From UBA1351 sp963677885 (GTDB lineage Bacteria > Bacillota > Clostridia > Lachnospirales > Vallitaleaceae), in NCBI GenBank assembly GCA_963677885.1, contig OY782500.1, forward strand, positions 558,001 to 622,000: a DNA stretch of 64,000 nucleotides, in the 5' to 3' direction. Under the pieces are notes generated by a model. It saw only the letters and a program-made list of their open reading frames with translations, was not told where the DNA came from and did no database searches. Each line of letters opens with the position of its first letter. Within the stretch, counting starts at the first letter, position 1. Shown in pieces: positions 37,466 to 46,327 of this stretch. The position numbers were made by a program, and so were the translations under genes.

Positions 37466-38782
37466 TTATTTACGTAATTTCTTACCAATAGCTGCAACGA
37501 CTAAACCTAATCCACTAAATGCCATTGTTGGAATACCACCTGCTTCTGGTAACTCCTCATCTGGAATATCTTCTGCAACTTCTTCATCTAGAATAGTTTC
37601 TTCTACTTCCTCAAATACTGCAATAACTTGTACGTCAGCACCGTCGATAGTACCTGATGGAGCAACTAACCATTCAACGAATTCAAAGCCTTCTTCAACA
37701 GTCGCAACTGAAACACTGTATGCTGTTCCGTCTTCTGCTTCAGCAAGTGTACCTGCGAAAGTAGCAACGCCTGCTGGTTGAGAAACTGCAGTTACATCAA
37801 AGGTTGGAGCTGCTATAGGCTCAAAGTTGGCTACAAGATTTACATTTCCACTAATTGTTCCGCTGTTTGCTGCAGACCATCCTGTAAACTCATATCCCTC
37901 AACTATTTGAGTATACTGAACGTCGTAAGCTGAACCAAATATAAATCCGCCGCCTGTACCAGTGAAAGTAGCTACACCAGCTGGATTACTTACAGCACTT
38001 ACTGTGTAATAGAATACTGGTGGAGTAGTTTTCTCTCTAAATCTAGCAATTACATGTACATCACCCTCAACGATGTTTCCTGAGTGTTCAGTTACCCACT
38101 CAACAAACTCGTAGTTGGAATTTGTAATTGAAAAATTGACATCAAATGGATCACCAGATTCAAAACCTGAACCGGTTCCTGTAAATGTTGCAACACCTGA
38201 TGGTATAGAAGCAGCCGTTACTGAATAAGTTTCTACTTCTTCTTCCACAAATGTAACTGATACAGCTGCTGATAATTCTGGCTCCAAGTGAGCAAATACA
38301 ACGCCTTCTGGGAATGGAGTTCCATTACGAACCACATCAACACTAATAGTAACAAATGAATAGTTATCAGTATCAACGATAACACTTTCAAGATCATAAT
38401 ATTCGTCTAAGTTAGGCAATACTTTTTCTACAGAACCTGATCCTGGCCATACAGCTCTCATCTCTGCACTAAAATAGTATTCTTCTTCTAGAGGATTGTT
38501 TGCACCAAACAAATCATCATCTTTACTACCTAACATATACCCTGGATTTGCAGTAAACTTGAACTCAACAGGACTGTTATAGTTCAATGGATCTGGATCA
38601 GTCGTAGCATTTCCTGAAACAAGTTCAACTGAACCGTTTGTCGCACTGGCAACCACCTCAGTCTCAACCAATCCGTCTGTGTTGCTCTCTGCATCTTGTA
38701 ACCACGCAGTAGCTGCAAATGCATTTGTACTTCCGATAACCAACAAAAAGGCTACCATTAAGCTAAAAATTCTTTTCTTCAT
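37466..38782 (-). CDS. secreted InlB-type repeat protein with LPEAGG sorting signal
   Basis: 438 aa. The chosen ATG follows AGGAG and starts a signal peptide (MKKRIFSLMVAFLLVIG, cleaved near AFAA). Residues about 190-395 hold three divergent InlB B-repeats (VSAVSNPAGVATFTGTGGGF, FEFVEWLVAPSGTIDG). The C-terminus is a sortase-like signal: acidic DEELPEAGG, a hydrophobic segment and a basic GKKLRK tail. Thr of LPxTG is replaced by Ala. The protein is probably wall-anchored and adhesive. A c-di-GMP-I riboswitch with a terminator precedes it. No sortase is in the window. Confidence 0.82.
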   Translation of the reverse strand: MKKRIFSLMVAFLLVIGSTNAFAATAWLQDAESNTDGLVETEVVASATNGSVELVSGNATTDPDPLNYNSPVEFKFTANPGYMLGSKDDDLFGANNPLEEEYYFSAEMRAVWPGSGSVEKVLPNLDEYYDLESVIVDTDNYSFVTISVDVVRNGTPFPEGVVFAHLEPELSAAVSVTFVEEEVETYSVTAASIPSGVATFTGTGSGFESGDPFDVNFSITNSNYEFVEWVTEHSGNIVEGDVHVIARFREKTTPPVFYYTVSAVSNPAGVATFTGTGGGFIFGSAYDVQYTQIVEGYEFTGWSAANSGTISGNVNLVANFEPIAAPTFDVTAVSQPAGVATFAGTLAEAEDGTAYSVSVATVEEGFEFVEWLVAPSGTIDGADVQVIAVFEEVEETILDEEVAEDIPDEELPEAGGIPTMAFSGLGLVVAAIGKKLRK

Positions 38783-38865
38783 AATATTCTCCTTTCGACT
38801 GCTAAACATCTCTCTATATATTGTTTATTTCTTTACTTAACACTTACTTTTTTATAATAAAAAAA

Positions 38866-38889
38866 GCCCCTGAAAATAAAATCAGCAGC
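38866..38889 (-). terminator. riboswitch-linked terminator upstream of the first LPEAGG gene
   Basis: On the minus strand GCTGCTGA pairs with TCAGGGGC (one mismatch), followed by seven T residues. The CTGA arm is also the 3' strand of the aptamer's closing stem, so aptamer and terminator exclude each other. That arrangement predicts that ligand binding turns the gene on. Confidence 0.8.
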
Positions 38890-38962
38890 CGAACTGTCGT
38901 AGCTTTCGCTTTAGACTCTAGCTTTGCGTCCTACACTTTCGTATAGTTTGCCTTTGTTCTGA
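38882..38962 (-). promoter_or_regulatory. c-di-GMP-I (GEMM-I) riboswitch upstream of the first LPEAGG gene
   Basis: Minus-strand core GGCAAACTATACGAAAGTG, then TAGGACGCAAAGC, the GAGTCTAAAG segment and a closing arm with GGCTGCTGA. The 5' TCAG (38,959-38,962) pairs with the 3' CTGA (38,882-38,885) to close the aptamer. A TATAAT box lies at 38,967-38,972, so transcription starts right at the aptamer. The rest of the gene-free stretch 38,783-39,324 is AT-rich with no other element I can name, apart from the terminator at 39,233. Confidence 0.93.
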
Positions 38963-39232
38963 AACCATTATATCACATGGTATTATAAAAATCTAGGCTT
39001 CTAGACCTATTTTTTTAAATTTTATTCATAATCTGTTCAAACAATTTATAATCTTGTAACAATATACACCATATTATTACGGTTTTCAACACAATACTAT
39101 GATTCGTAAGTCCTATATGTACCTAGTTACTAATATTTACTGGAAACCCTACATATTATCCTTTAAATTTCTAGAAATCAATGACAATTGTCATCAACTC
39201 ATATCCTATAAATAATATATAAACCTGAACAA

Positions 39233-39260
39233 AACCTCCGGTCATTTCTGACCGAAGGTT
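39233..39260 (-). terminator. intrinsic terminator after the second LPEAGG surface protein
   Basis: AACCTTCGGTCA pairs with TGACCGGAGGTT (one mismatch) around a GAAA-type loop, followed on the minus strand by TTGTT. It lies about 65 bp past the stop at 39,325. Confidence 0.8.
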
Positions 39261-39324
39261 TCAATAGCCCCAAAGCTCTTAAACGCTTTCTATATAAAGT
39301 ACTCAATTAATCTTCAAAACTTCT

Positions 39325-41331
39325 CTATCTTCTCTTCTTCCTCAAAGCTCCGCCAATACCGGCTACCAATCCACCGACTACCATATTAACCGCCAATGGA
39401 ATACCACCTGCCTCAGGAAGTTCTTCATCCGGAAATTCCTCAGCAATCTCTTCATCCAGAATCACTTCAGCGATTTCCTCATCTGGAAACTCATCGACAA
39501 CTTCTTCAATAAGCTCTACAACAGGAATCTCTTCTGGAATCTCCTCAACCGGAATAATGATCTCTGGCTCATCGACAGGAGTATTTTCTGGTTGCTTAGG
39601 CACGTCCTCCGGAATTTCTTCATCCTCAATCAACTCAAAACTAGCTATCAAATTAACATTACCACTGATAGTTCCACTTGGCTCAAGGTTCCAGCCAATA
39701 AATGTATAACCATCACTTACATTGATATAGTTGACATCATAGGAGCTTCCAAATGTAAATCCACCACCTGTTCCGGTAAAATCAGCAACTCCAGCCGGAT
39801 CAGATACTGCACTAACTGTATAATAGACAACACTTGGTGGAGGTGTTGAAGGTCTATCTGAAACACTAAAGTCAACATCACCCGTCTCTGTTATGGACAC
39901 TTGGCCCTCATAGTACTCACCATCCACAACAACAACATTGGTAAATTCACCAATCTCACCAGGTCCATATGTTCTATAGAAAACATACATATCATCATCA
40001 CTCAGCGGATCATAACCACTTAAGGCAACATCTATGAATTCATCTTCAACTTCCAGCATAGCATCACTAAAATAGAAACCATCCATAGGAACATTTCCTG
40101 TATTGGTCACCGTAAACTCAAAAGTTATAACCTGATCATCATACCAGGAAGTCTTATCACTAGGATCACTCTGACTGACAACAACCCGCTTCTCAACCAT
40201 GAAGCTTTCCACCCACTCTACCGGTGGCTCTTCTATGTCAGGCTCTTCTACAGTAAAAGCAACTTCATCACCGGCTTCAAAATCAAGTTCATAGAGGTCA
40301 TTGTAACCGGTCACATCGATTACATTCTCATCATCATCAAGTCCTGCATCAGGATATGATATCCAGAAACTATAGCTTCCCTCAAAGCCAATAGTTTCAT
40401 CCACATCCACAAGAATATCGGATATAAGTAAATCTTCATACTCAAAAGAATCAATAGGCACATTACCTTCGTTGGTAATAGTTACCTTGAACCATATGGT
40501 GTCTCCAACCAACCACTCTGTTTTGACCACTGAACTTCCATCACCCTCAACAACTTCCTTAATTACTGTGAAGTTAAGGTCAGGAACAAAAGGTGGAACG
40601 ACTTCATATGGTGCAGTATCACTTGCAGATGCTACTTTAAATACAGCCGACTGATCATCACCGCTGATCACTTCAACATAACCATCAATAACAACCTCAT
40701 TGATATAGTCTCCGGACTCGTCTTCACTCAAACTAATCCAAAAATCATAGGTTGAAACTGATGTATCAACCATATTAAGTTCAACCTCATCTGCTCCTGT
40801 TTTTATATCCGTATACTTCAAAGTTGAAAAATCAAAGTTCTCAGGATTAGAAACCGTCACCTTAAACCAGATGGTTTCTCCGGTTTCCCATTCAGTCTTT
40901 TCAACAGATGATCCATCTCCTTCAACTGCTGTCTTTTCGACACTTAAAAGTGGCGCAGTAGGCATCGATTCCAATAGGTAATTTCCAGTTCCATTAGCTT
41001 CATATTCCGAATCAGGTTCACCGTCTTGGTTAACCCAGGTATAGTGGACACCATATTCAGCTTTTAAACCATTAACAACAAAATAATCAATCAAGCTGTG
41101 ATTATATCCACCACCATCTGCTGTCGTATAATGCTTGGAACCCGAACCACTTCCGGATCCTTCCATCAGAACAATGTCACCATTTGTCAGTACCATATAT
41201 ATTGAGTCAATTGAATTCCGTAAATCTTGAGTTACATGCATTTTTGTCGATGTAGCAGGTACTGCATCAACATTCATTGTTGTAGAAAATAGAAAAACAA
41301 ACGTAATGAGCAGCGCAACAATTCTTTTCAT
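39325..41331 (-). CDS. large secreted repeat protein with LPEAGG sorting signal
   Basis: 668 aa. Residues 1-23 are a signal peptide (MKRIVALLITFVFLFSTTMN). About 130-480 contain three DUF11-like repeats (EGDGSSVEKTEWETGETIWF, EGDGSSVVKTEWLVGDTIWF, SDPSDKTSWYDDQVITFEF). One InlB B-repeat follows (VSAVSDPAGVADFTGTGGGF, about 510-575). A Pro/Glu-rich stalk and the C-terminal signal DEELPEAGG, a hydrophobic helix and RKKRR complete it. The InlB repeat and sorting signal closely match the neighbour at 37,466, so the two are related. It is probably a wall-linked adhesin. A GEMM-I-like element with a terminator precedes it. Confidence 0.82.
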   Translation of the reverse strand: MKRIVALLITFVFLFSTTMNVDAVPATSTKMHVTQDLRNSIDSIYMVLTNGDIVLMEGSGSGSGSKHYTTADGGGYNHSLIDYFVVNGLKAEYGVHYTWVNQDGEPDSEYEANGTGNYLLESMPTAPLLSVEKTAVEGDGSSVEKTEWETGETIWFKVTVSNPENFDFSTLKYTDIKTGADEVELNMVDTSVSTYDFWISLSEDESGDYINEVVIDGYVEVISGDDQSAVFKVASASDTAPYEVVPPFVPDLNFTVIKEVVEGDGSSVVKTEWLVGDTIWFKVTITNEGNVPIDSFEYEDLLISDILVDVDETIGFEGSYSFWISYPDAGLDDDENVIDVTGYNDLYELDFEAGDEVAFTVEEPDIEEPPVEWVESFMVEKRVVVSQSDPSDKTSWYDDQVITFEFTVTNTGNVPMDGFYFSDAMLEVEDEFIDVALSGYDPLSDDDMYVFYRTYGPGEIGEFTNVVVVDGEYYEGQVSITETGDVDFSVSDRPSTPPPSVVYYTVSAVSDPAGVADFTGTGGGFTFGSSYDVNYINVSDGYTFIGWNLEPSGTISGNVNLIASFELIEDEEIPEDVPKQPENTPVDEPEIIIPVEEIPEEIPVVELIEEVVDEFPDEEIAEVILDEEIAEEFPDEELPEAGGIPLAVNMVVGGLVAGIGGALRKKRR

Positions 41332-41414
41332 TATACACCTCGTACTTTCTAGGTCGTTGCAAAATTGGGGCTATTCATATGAGTTGCTTTTTCAAAATTA
41401 ATACAAATAAAAAA

Positions 41415-41440
41415 GCAACCATAATAAAATAATTATGGCA
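41415..41440 (-). terminator. terminator linked to the GEMM-like element upstream of the second LPEAGG gene
   Basis: On the minus strand AGCTGCCATAAT pairs with ATTATGGTTGCT (11 of 12 positions), then a run of T. The CATAAT arm also closes the aptamer-like element upstream, so the two structures compete. Confidence 0.8.
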
Positions 41441-41514
41441 GCTTTACGTCATGGTTTCCTTTAGACTCCGGCTTTGATCGCTAGCCTTTCGAACTAGTTC
41501 ACCCTTAGCATAAT
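41432..41514 (-). promoter_or_regulatory. divergent GEMM-I-type riboswitch candidate
   Basis: The minus strand reads GGTGAACTAG, TTCGAAAGG, CTAGCGATCAAAGCC and GGAGTCTAAAGG, the layout of a GEMM-I aptamer. The usual GACGCAAA strand is CGATCAAA here, and GGCAAAC is GGTGAAC. A 6-bp closing stem (ATTATG with CATAAT) and the overlapping terminator match the neighbour's arrangement. A TATAAT box is at 41,526-41,531. The ligand could differ from c-di-GMP, or the element may be impaired. Confidence 0.65.
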
Positions 41515-41588
41515 CCTATATATTTATTATACTACGGAACTAGGTCTTTTAAAATAGCTAGGACCAGAGAATTAACTAAAAGTTCGCA

Positions 41589-41610
41589 AAATAGGTCTTT
41601 ATACCTATTT
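41589..41610 (-). terminator. weak hairpin after the second guanylyltransferase gene
   Basis: AAATAGGT pairs with ACCTATTT around a 6-base loop. Only four T residues follow, so termination may be partial. Confidence 0.45.
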
Positions 41611-41622
41611 CTACTTACACTT

Positions 41623-42744
41623 CTATCCGATTTCTTTCATTTTATCAATCTGATATTTATTACAAATCAGCAGTTTATCGCCTTCCTGAACCACAACCAG
41701 GTCCTTCACACCGATAGCCTTAATCTCCAGGTTCTCAGTCAATATAATATTCCCAGCAGAATCCACTGCACTAAAATCCGAATGCCTGACAATATTCCCA
41801 TTTCGATCCGGATCATAGACATCTGCAAAGGCGTTAAAGGTTCCAATATCACTCCATCCCACATCAATAGGAATCACTTCGATATCCGCTGTTTTTTCCA
41901 TAACCCCATAGTCAATGGAAATCTTTTCAAAATCATCAAAGAGCAATTCAGTCTTCTTAGCCAAGGCCATACCATACAAATCCTGATCCACATAGAACAT
42001 AAGATTCTTCATCACCCGGTTATGCTTAGGCAAATATTTTTCAATCTGGTCCAACATCACCTGGACCTGAAAAATAAACATCCCGCTGTTCCACAGATAA
42101 TGTCCATCCTCCATATATTCCACTGCCTTTTCATGGGTAGGCTTCTCCATAAACCCATCGACTTTCAGAGGAGTATAGAGCCGTATAGCTTCCTTTTCTG
42201 CCTCATCAATGGCAGCGCCTTCAAGCTGCAAGGCTCTCAAATGCTTTTCAGTCTCGCTTATTTTCTTTTCATAAACCTTGATATAACCATAATTAACATC
42301 CGGTCTTGAAGGTCTTATACCAAATGTTATAATATTCTTTTTCCGTTCAGCCTCTTTACCGGCAATCTCAATAGCCTTCAAAAACTGATCCGTTTTCTTA
42401 ATCATATGATCACTGGCCAAAACAACCAGCGTAGCCTTAGGTTCCATCCTTCGAATCACCAAAGAGGCATAACCAATAGCTGCAGCCGTATCCTTCTGCA
42501 GTGGTTCAATAATCATATTCTTTTCAGGAATCATAGGAAGCTCTTTTTTAATGGCTCCCACAAGCTTTGCATTGGTAGCAACAAAGACACGGTCTGCTGG
42601 TATCAAAGGCAATATCCGATCCACTGTTTCTCTAACCATGGTCTTATCAGAAAACAAACTCAGCAGTTGCTTAGGTTTCTCTTCCGTACTCAGCGGCCAA
42701 AAACGTCTACCACTACCACCTGCCAATATCAACGCACATAACAT
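41623..42744 (-). CDS. manC: mannose-1-phosphate guanylyltransferase
   Basis: 373 aa, the single-domain form without a phosphomannose isomerase. LILAGGSGRRFWPLSTEEKP starts at residue 5, PKQLLSLFSD follows, then LASDHMI near 108, FMEKPTHEKA near 198 and LWNSGMFIF near 218. WSDIGTFNAF near 298 is typical of ManC. It makes GDP-mannose. It lies apart from the capsule operon with its own promoter (42,779-42,806), so it may be the housekeeping copy. Confidence 0.92.
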   Translation of the reverse strand: MLCALILAGGSGRRFWPLSTEEKPKQLLSLFSDKTMVRETVDRILPLIPADRVFVATNAKLVGAIKKELPMIPEKNMIIEPLQKDTAAAIGYASLVIRRMEPKATLVVLASDHMIKKTDQFLKAIEIAGKEAERKKNIITFGIRPSRPDVNYGYIKVYEKKISETEKHLRALQLEGAAIDEAEKEAIRLYTPLKVDGFMEKPTHEKAVEYMEDGHYLWNSGMFIFQVQVMLDQIEKYLPKHNRVMKNLMFYVDQDLYGMALAKKTELLFDDFEKISIDYGVMEKTADIEVIPIDVGWSDIGTFNAFADVYDPDRNGNIVRHSDFSAVDSAGNIILTENLEIKAIGVKDLVVVQEGDKLLICNKYQIDKMKEIG

Positions 42745-42778
42745 GTTCTACCTCCATCTATATCATATTCTTCTTCAA

Positions 42779-42806
42779 ATTCTATCATATATTAACATCT
42801 TATCAA
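42779..42806 (-). promoter_or_regulatory. predicted promoter for manC
   Basis: On the minus strand TTGATA, a 16-base spacer, then TAGAAT, about 35 bp ahead of the manC start. It lies back to back with the plus-strand promoter at 42,819. Confidence 0.5.
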
Positions 42807-42818
42807 AATATTCTGAAT

Positions 42819-42847
42819 TTGTCACCAAAAGACTTCTATGATACAAT
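42819..42847 (+). promoter_or_regulatory. predicted sigma-A promoter for the isochorismatase-family gene
   Basis: TTGTCA, a 17-base spacer, then TACAAT, about 70 bp ahead of the ATG at 42,920. Both boxes are one base from consensus, so this is a good match. Confidence 0.7.
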
Positions 42848-42919
42848 TCTATCACAACCACTGAAAGGACTATATCCCATCATCCTTCAGTCAACGACAG
42901 ATTACAAAGAGGTGAGCTT

Positions 42920-43579
42920 ATGCAATTAGATTCTCAACACATTTTGAATTCCCTAACCTTAACCATGAGCGAATTCATCCAAAAAATAAACACCCTTGAA
43001 CCAACCACCCTTGATCAGTTTTCTTCAGAAGACACCATGGTTGTCATGATAGATATGATCAACGGTTTCTGCAATATCGGCCCCCTTCACAGCGACTTCG
43101 TCCAGCAAATGGTACCCGACATGTCCATCTTCCTAGACAAAGTCATTGACAAAAATATCCCCATCATCTCCTATAGGGACAGTCACCCTGAAGACACCGC
43201 AGAATTTCGGGACTACCCTCCACATTGCGTAGCCGGAACAGCCGAAAGCGACCTGGTTGATGAATTAAAAAGAGATGTCCTCATCGACATCCCCAAAAAT
43301 TCAACCAACGGCTTCCTGGCAACCAACCCTCTTGAGCTGGTTAACGGTCCTAACATCAAACACGTCATCGTCATCGGCTGCGTCACAGACATCTGCGTCC
43401 GGGACTTTGCCACAACCATCAACAAACACCTACAAGAAATCAACCAAAAAGCTACCGTATATATAGTAGAAAACCTAACCGACACCTTCCACATCGAAGG
43501 CGTCCACGACCGTCAGGTAGAACATATGTTATCCCTCTACCAGATGAGTAATTCAGGCATTCAGTTGATTCGCTTTTAG
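42920..43579 (+). CDS. isochorismatase-family hydrolase (nicotinamidase-like)
   Basis: 219 aa cysteine hydrolase. The catalytic aspartate is in VVMIDMINGFCNIG near 41-54, a lysine in DIPKNSTNGF near 119, and the nucleophile cysteine in VIGCVTDICVRDFA near 150-163 with the usual cis-peptide Val-Thr before it. The fold covers nicotinamidases and related amidases, and nicotinamide is a common substrate in this length class. This is the only clear plus-strand gene in the 42-53 kb region. It has its own promoter and a terminator, so it is an independent unit. The ATG follows AGAGGTG. Confidence 0.85.
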   Translation: MQLDSQHILNSLTLTMSEFIQKINTLEPTTLDQFSSEDTMVVMIDMINGFCNIGPLHSDFVQQMVPDMSIFLDKVIDKNIPIISYRDSHPEDTAEFRDYPPHCVAGTAESDLVDELKRDVLIDIPKNSTNGFLATNPLELVNGPNIKHVIVIGCVTDICVRDFATTINKHLQEINQKATVYIVENLTDTFHIEGVHDRQVEHMLSLYQMSNSGIQLIRF

Positions 43580-43630
43580 AAGAATCAATCTGCCGGGCAA
43601 CACATACAAGAAAACTTAAGAAACTTACAA

Positions 43631-43670
43631 AAGAGTATTGCAATGGCACTCACCATCCGGCAATACTCTT
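43631..43670 (+). terminator. intrinsic terminator after the isochorismatase-family gene
   Basis: AAGAGTATTGC pairs with GCAATACTCTT around an 18-base loop and is followed by TTTTATTTT. The converging pilus operon ends at 43,720, and the stem could serve both directions. Confidence 0.85.
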
Positions 43671-43719
43671 TTTATTTTGTCACAACACTAACAATATATT
43701 TATACAGCCAAATTCCTGT

Positions 43720-44319
43720 CTAATCTTTATCACCAACATCTTGGGAAAACCATACTTTATCTTGCCATCCCAAGAGCGAATCACTAAAGGTATCTTCTAA
43801 AATATCAGTTCCAACTATATCAGAATTGTTTACTGTCGTAATATTATTCAACAGGACCTCAGTCTCAAGGGATTCACTCAAACCATCAATTTTGACTAAT
43901 AGAACAACCTTATCATTCTTCTCAGTAACTTTAAATCCAATATCAGTAACAAGGTCTCCAGATAATGAAGTTTTAGTTGATGTATCAATATTTTCAAATA
44001 CTACACCACTAGTATCCTGATATATAGCAAAATGATTCGCCTTAGCAATCCCAGGACTAGCGCTAGCACTTGTTGTCAAATCAAGTTTAAAAACATTTCT
44101 CAGTTCATCAGTGACCCTTAAGCCTACAAGCCTAAGTTGTCCTTGTTCATCAGCTTTCTCGTTTCCATAGGCCGTCGATTTCACACCAAAATCCATCAAT
44201 CTGAATATTGCCGCAAAAACAATACTCATAATTGCAATTGCAATGATAAGCTCAACCATTGTAAATCCTTTTTTATTTTTCAGGTAGTCCTGATTATGCC
44301 CACTAACCTTTAAATTCAT
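43720..44319 (-). CDS. type IV pilus minor pilin (prepilin N-terminal motif)
   Basis: 199 aa. The class III prepilin signal is clear: basic leader ending KNKKG, then FTMVELIIAIAIMSIVFAAI, with cleavage after Gly and Glu at mature position 5. The rest is a globular pilin head with no recognised family, in the size range of PilW/PulJ-like minor pilins. It is the last gene of the pilus operon. The ATG follows AGGTGAT. A PilD peptidase, needed for processing, is not in the window. Confidence 0.88.
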   Translation of the reverse strand: MNLKVSGHNQDYLKNKKGFTMVELIIAIAIMSIVFAAIFRLMDFGVKSTAYGNEKADEQGQLRLVGLRVTDELRNVFKLDLTTSASASPGIAKANHFAIYQDTSGVVFENIDTSTKTSLSGDLVTDIGFKVTEKNDKVVLLVKIDGLSESLETEVLLNNITTVNNSDIVGTDILEDTFSDSLLGWQDKVWFSQDVGDKD

Positions 44320-44325
44320 TTCTTA

Positions 44326-44736
44326 TCACCTATCTTCACTCCTCACAGGTACAAAGAAATACAAGGTATTTCCTAAGTAGCTGGCATCAATATCTTTTTC
44401 AAGCACATGACCAATTGCATTAAAATTAGGTATACCACCAGTTGTCCAAGTGAACTCAATAGTGTAGTCTACCGTAACTCTAGTAGAGTTGGAATCTGTC
44501 TGTATGGAAGCTGAATCAGCGACTTGGGACGTATCCACATAGGTTAGGCCTTGCTCAAAGCCTGCCTGGGTTTCATATGTATCTTCGATATATTCTCTGG
44601 ACTCTGCTAATACATAATAGGCGTACTGTAATCCTGCAAAAGAAGCAAAACCGATTATTGTGATTAAGACCATGGAAATCATCAATTCCATCAAGGTCAA
44701 GCCCTTTTCATTTTTTAGGAATTTCACTAATTTCAT
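44326..44736 (-). CDS. type IV pilus minor pilin (prepilin N-terminal motif)
   Basis: About 136 aa from the chosen ATG, which follows GGGAGTG. The leader KFLKNEKG is followed by LTLMELMISMVLITIIGFAS, with Gly at the cleavage site and Glu at mature position 5. The head is short and resembles PulI/PilV-like minor pilins. It is encoded between the PilX-like gene and the other minor pilin, consistent with a priming complex of minor pilins at the pilus tip. Confidence 0.87.
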   Translation of the reverse strand: MKLVKFLKNEKGLTLMELMISMVLITIIGFASFAGLQYAYYVLAESREYIEDTYETQAGFEQGLTYVDTSQVADSASIQTDSNSTRVTVDYTIEFTWTTGGIPNFNAIGHVLEKDIDASYLGNTLYFFVPVRSEDR

Positions 44737-44740
44737 TTTA

Positions 44741-46276
44741 TCACTCCCAATAATCAACTTTCATACGAATATAAGTTGATGTTATACTTGTGGAATCTGA
44801 TGGAGCAACGATAGTGACTGAAGCCTCCATGTTTATTTCACCTGCAAATAAGCCACCTTGAAAAACTGTATTACCATTTTTAAGATCCACTCTAGCATTT
44901 GGTCCGTATATGTATCCATATATATCACTATTATTTGAAATATCTACCGAATTATAATCGTATACATAAAAATTCAATCTATTACTGGCACTTGATACAC
45001 CAAAATCCGTATTCGAGTTGAGAACTAAATCGTACTCAGAATCATACAGTTCTTCAACTATGGGATCCGAATTGATGTCGTCAACTTCATCTGGTGATGC
45101 CGGAATATAACCTGTCTGGTCCAGAATATAGACATCTACTTGTCCAGAACCATTCATAGTTAGACCTCCCAAAGTCAAAGAATCTTCGATGAAGATCATT
45201 ACATTCTTATCACCATTTATGATGATTCCCTGCGATATAACTACATCACCTTCAAAATAGACTAAGATCCATTCATCATCAGAATTACCGGCTGTATAAC
45301 CATCATAGCTATAGGCTGTAAAATATGTATCAAAATCTGAAGGTGATAGTAAAGTATAGAATTCATCGCTAAGTTCGCTGCCTGCAGCGGCCAAATCATC
45401 TGAATCCTCAGCATTAAAAAAGTCAACTCCATAATTAGTAGTATCTAATGGATTATCAGGGAATAATAATTTATTCTTCTTATATGTTGGTAATGACATG
45501 GAAGGTGTTGGTTCAGTTTCAATAGTTATTGTTTTAACTGTCATACCACTTAACGTATCAGAACCACTTTTGTATGTCGTGTTGAAATATGTAGGTTCTT
45601 CAACTAGAAGATCTCCATTTCCATTATTATAGTGGTCTGTAACTACTTCAAAATATGAATTATCCAAATCTATCCCACTTCTGCCTAAATCGGGGTAAAT
45701 ATTCGTAATTCTAGGCAATGTCTGAACATAATGTTCAATCTTATCAACATCTGAATCTTTTATTTCTATATGTTCTCCTGACACGATAGGCCCTACTGAA
45801 CTTCCATCCTTAAAACTGATATCATCCGTCAGTCCCCCGCCATCAATTGGATTCTCGGAATAGAAGAGTACATCTGTTTCACTCTCTTCAGAATTGATTA
45901 GATGAATAATCACCTGAGCATCAACATTCTCAAAACTGCCAATTGAAGTGATTGTATAATGAATCAAATCATCTCGAGTGACAGTAACTTCCAAATCACC
46001 GGTAGTTCCCAACACATCACTTGCCTCAGCAACCTTACCTCCAAAAAGTTCACCTTGTTCTGCAATTGTCAAATCCTTCATTTCAGCAACCATAGCCTCT
46101 GCACCTGCTCTTGCAATATAATATGCTTTTGTATATCTATTTTGATATATAGCCTGAAAGTTCTCATTTTGCGCTACAACAACAATGCCTCCTACCAAGA
46201 CAAATAAAACAACCATGATAACCATGACATATGCAAGCGCTGAGCCTCTTTCATTTTTTAAATATGCTTTTTCCAT
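44741..46276 (-). CDS. PilX-like pilus assembly protein
   Basis: About 511 aa from the chosen ATG, which follows AGGTGA. The N-terminus (YLKNERGSALAYVMVIMVVL) has a Gly followed by a long hydrophobic helix as in PilX/GspK-type pseudopilins. Glu at mature position 5 is absent, as in GspK/PilX relatives, so processing is uncertain. The large C-terminal domain includes an acidic Ser/Asp-rich beta-rich region (DGGGLTDDISFKDGSSVG near 147) that may form a stacked-strand surface. It is likely the tip or minor component of the pilus. A hairpin precedes its gene. Confidence 0.75.
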   Translation of the reverse strand: MEKAYLKNERGSALAYVMVIMVVLFVLVGGIVVVAQNENFQAIYQNRYTKAYYIARAGAEAMVAEMKDLTIAEQGELFGGKVAEASDVLGTTGDLEVTVTRDDLIHYTITSIGSFENVDAQVIIHLINSEESETDVLFYSENPIDGGGLTDDISFKDGSSVGPIVSGEHIEIKDSDVDKIEHYVQTLPRITNIYPDLGRSGIDLDNSYFEVVTDHYNNGNGDLLVEEPTYFNTTYKSGSDTLSGMTVKTITIETEPTPSMSLPTYKKNKLLFPDNPLDTTNYGVDFFNAEDSDDLAAAGSELSDEFYTLLSPSDFDTYFTAYSYDGYTAGNSDDEWILVYFEGDVVISQGIIINGDKNVMIFIEDSLTLGGLTMNGSGQVDVYILDQTGYIPASPDEVDDINSDPIVEELYDSEYDLVLNSNTDFGVSSASNRLNFYVYDYNSVDISNNSDIYGYIYGPNARVDLKNGNTVFQGGLFAGEINMEASVTIVAPSDSTSITSTYIRMKVDYWE

Positions 46277-46302
46277 TCTTTCACCTGATTTCAAGCACAC
46301 TT

Positions 46303-46322
46303 AGAGCGCCTTTCGGCACTCT
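46303..46322 (-). other. intercistronic hairpin between pilO-SLH and the PilX-like gene
   Basis: AGAGTGCC pairs with GGCGCTCT around a GAAA tetraloop (8 bp including one G-T). No T run follows, so it is probably an mRNA processing or stability element rather than a terminator. Confidence 0.5.
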
Positions 46323-46327
46323 CTGGT

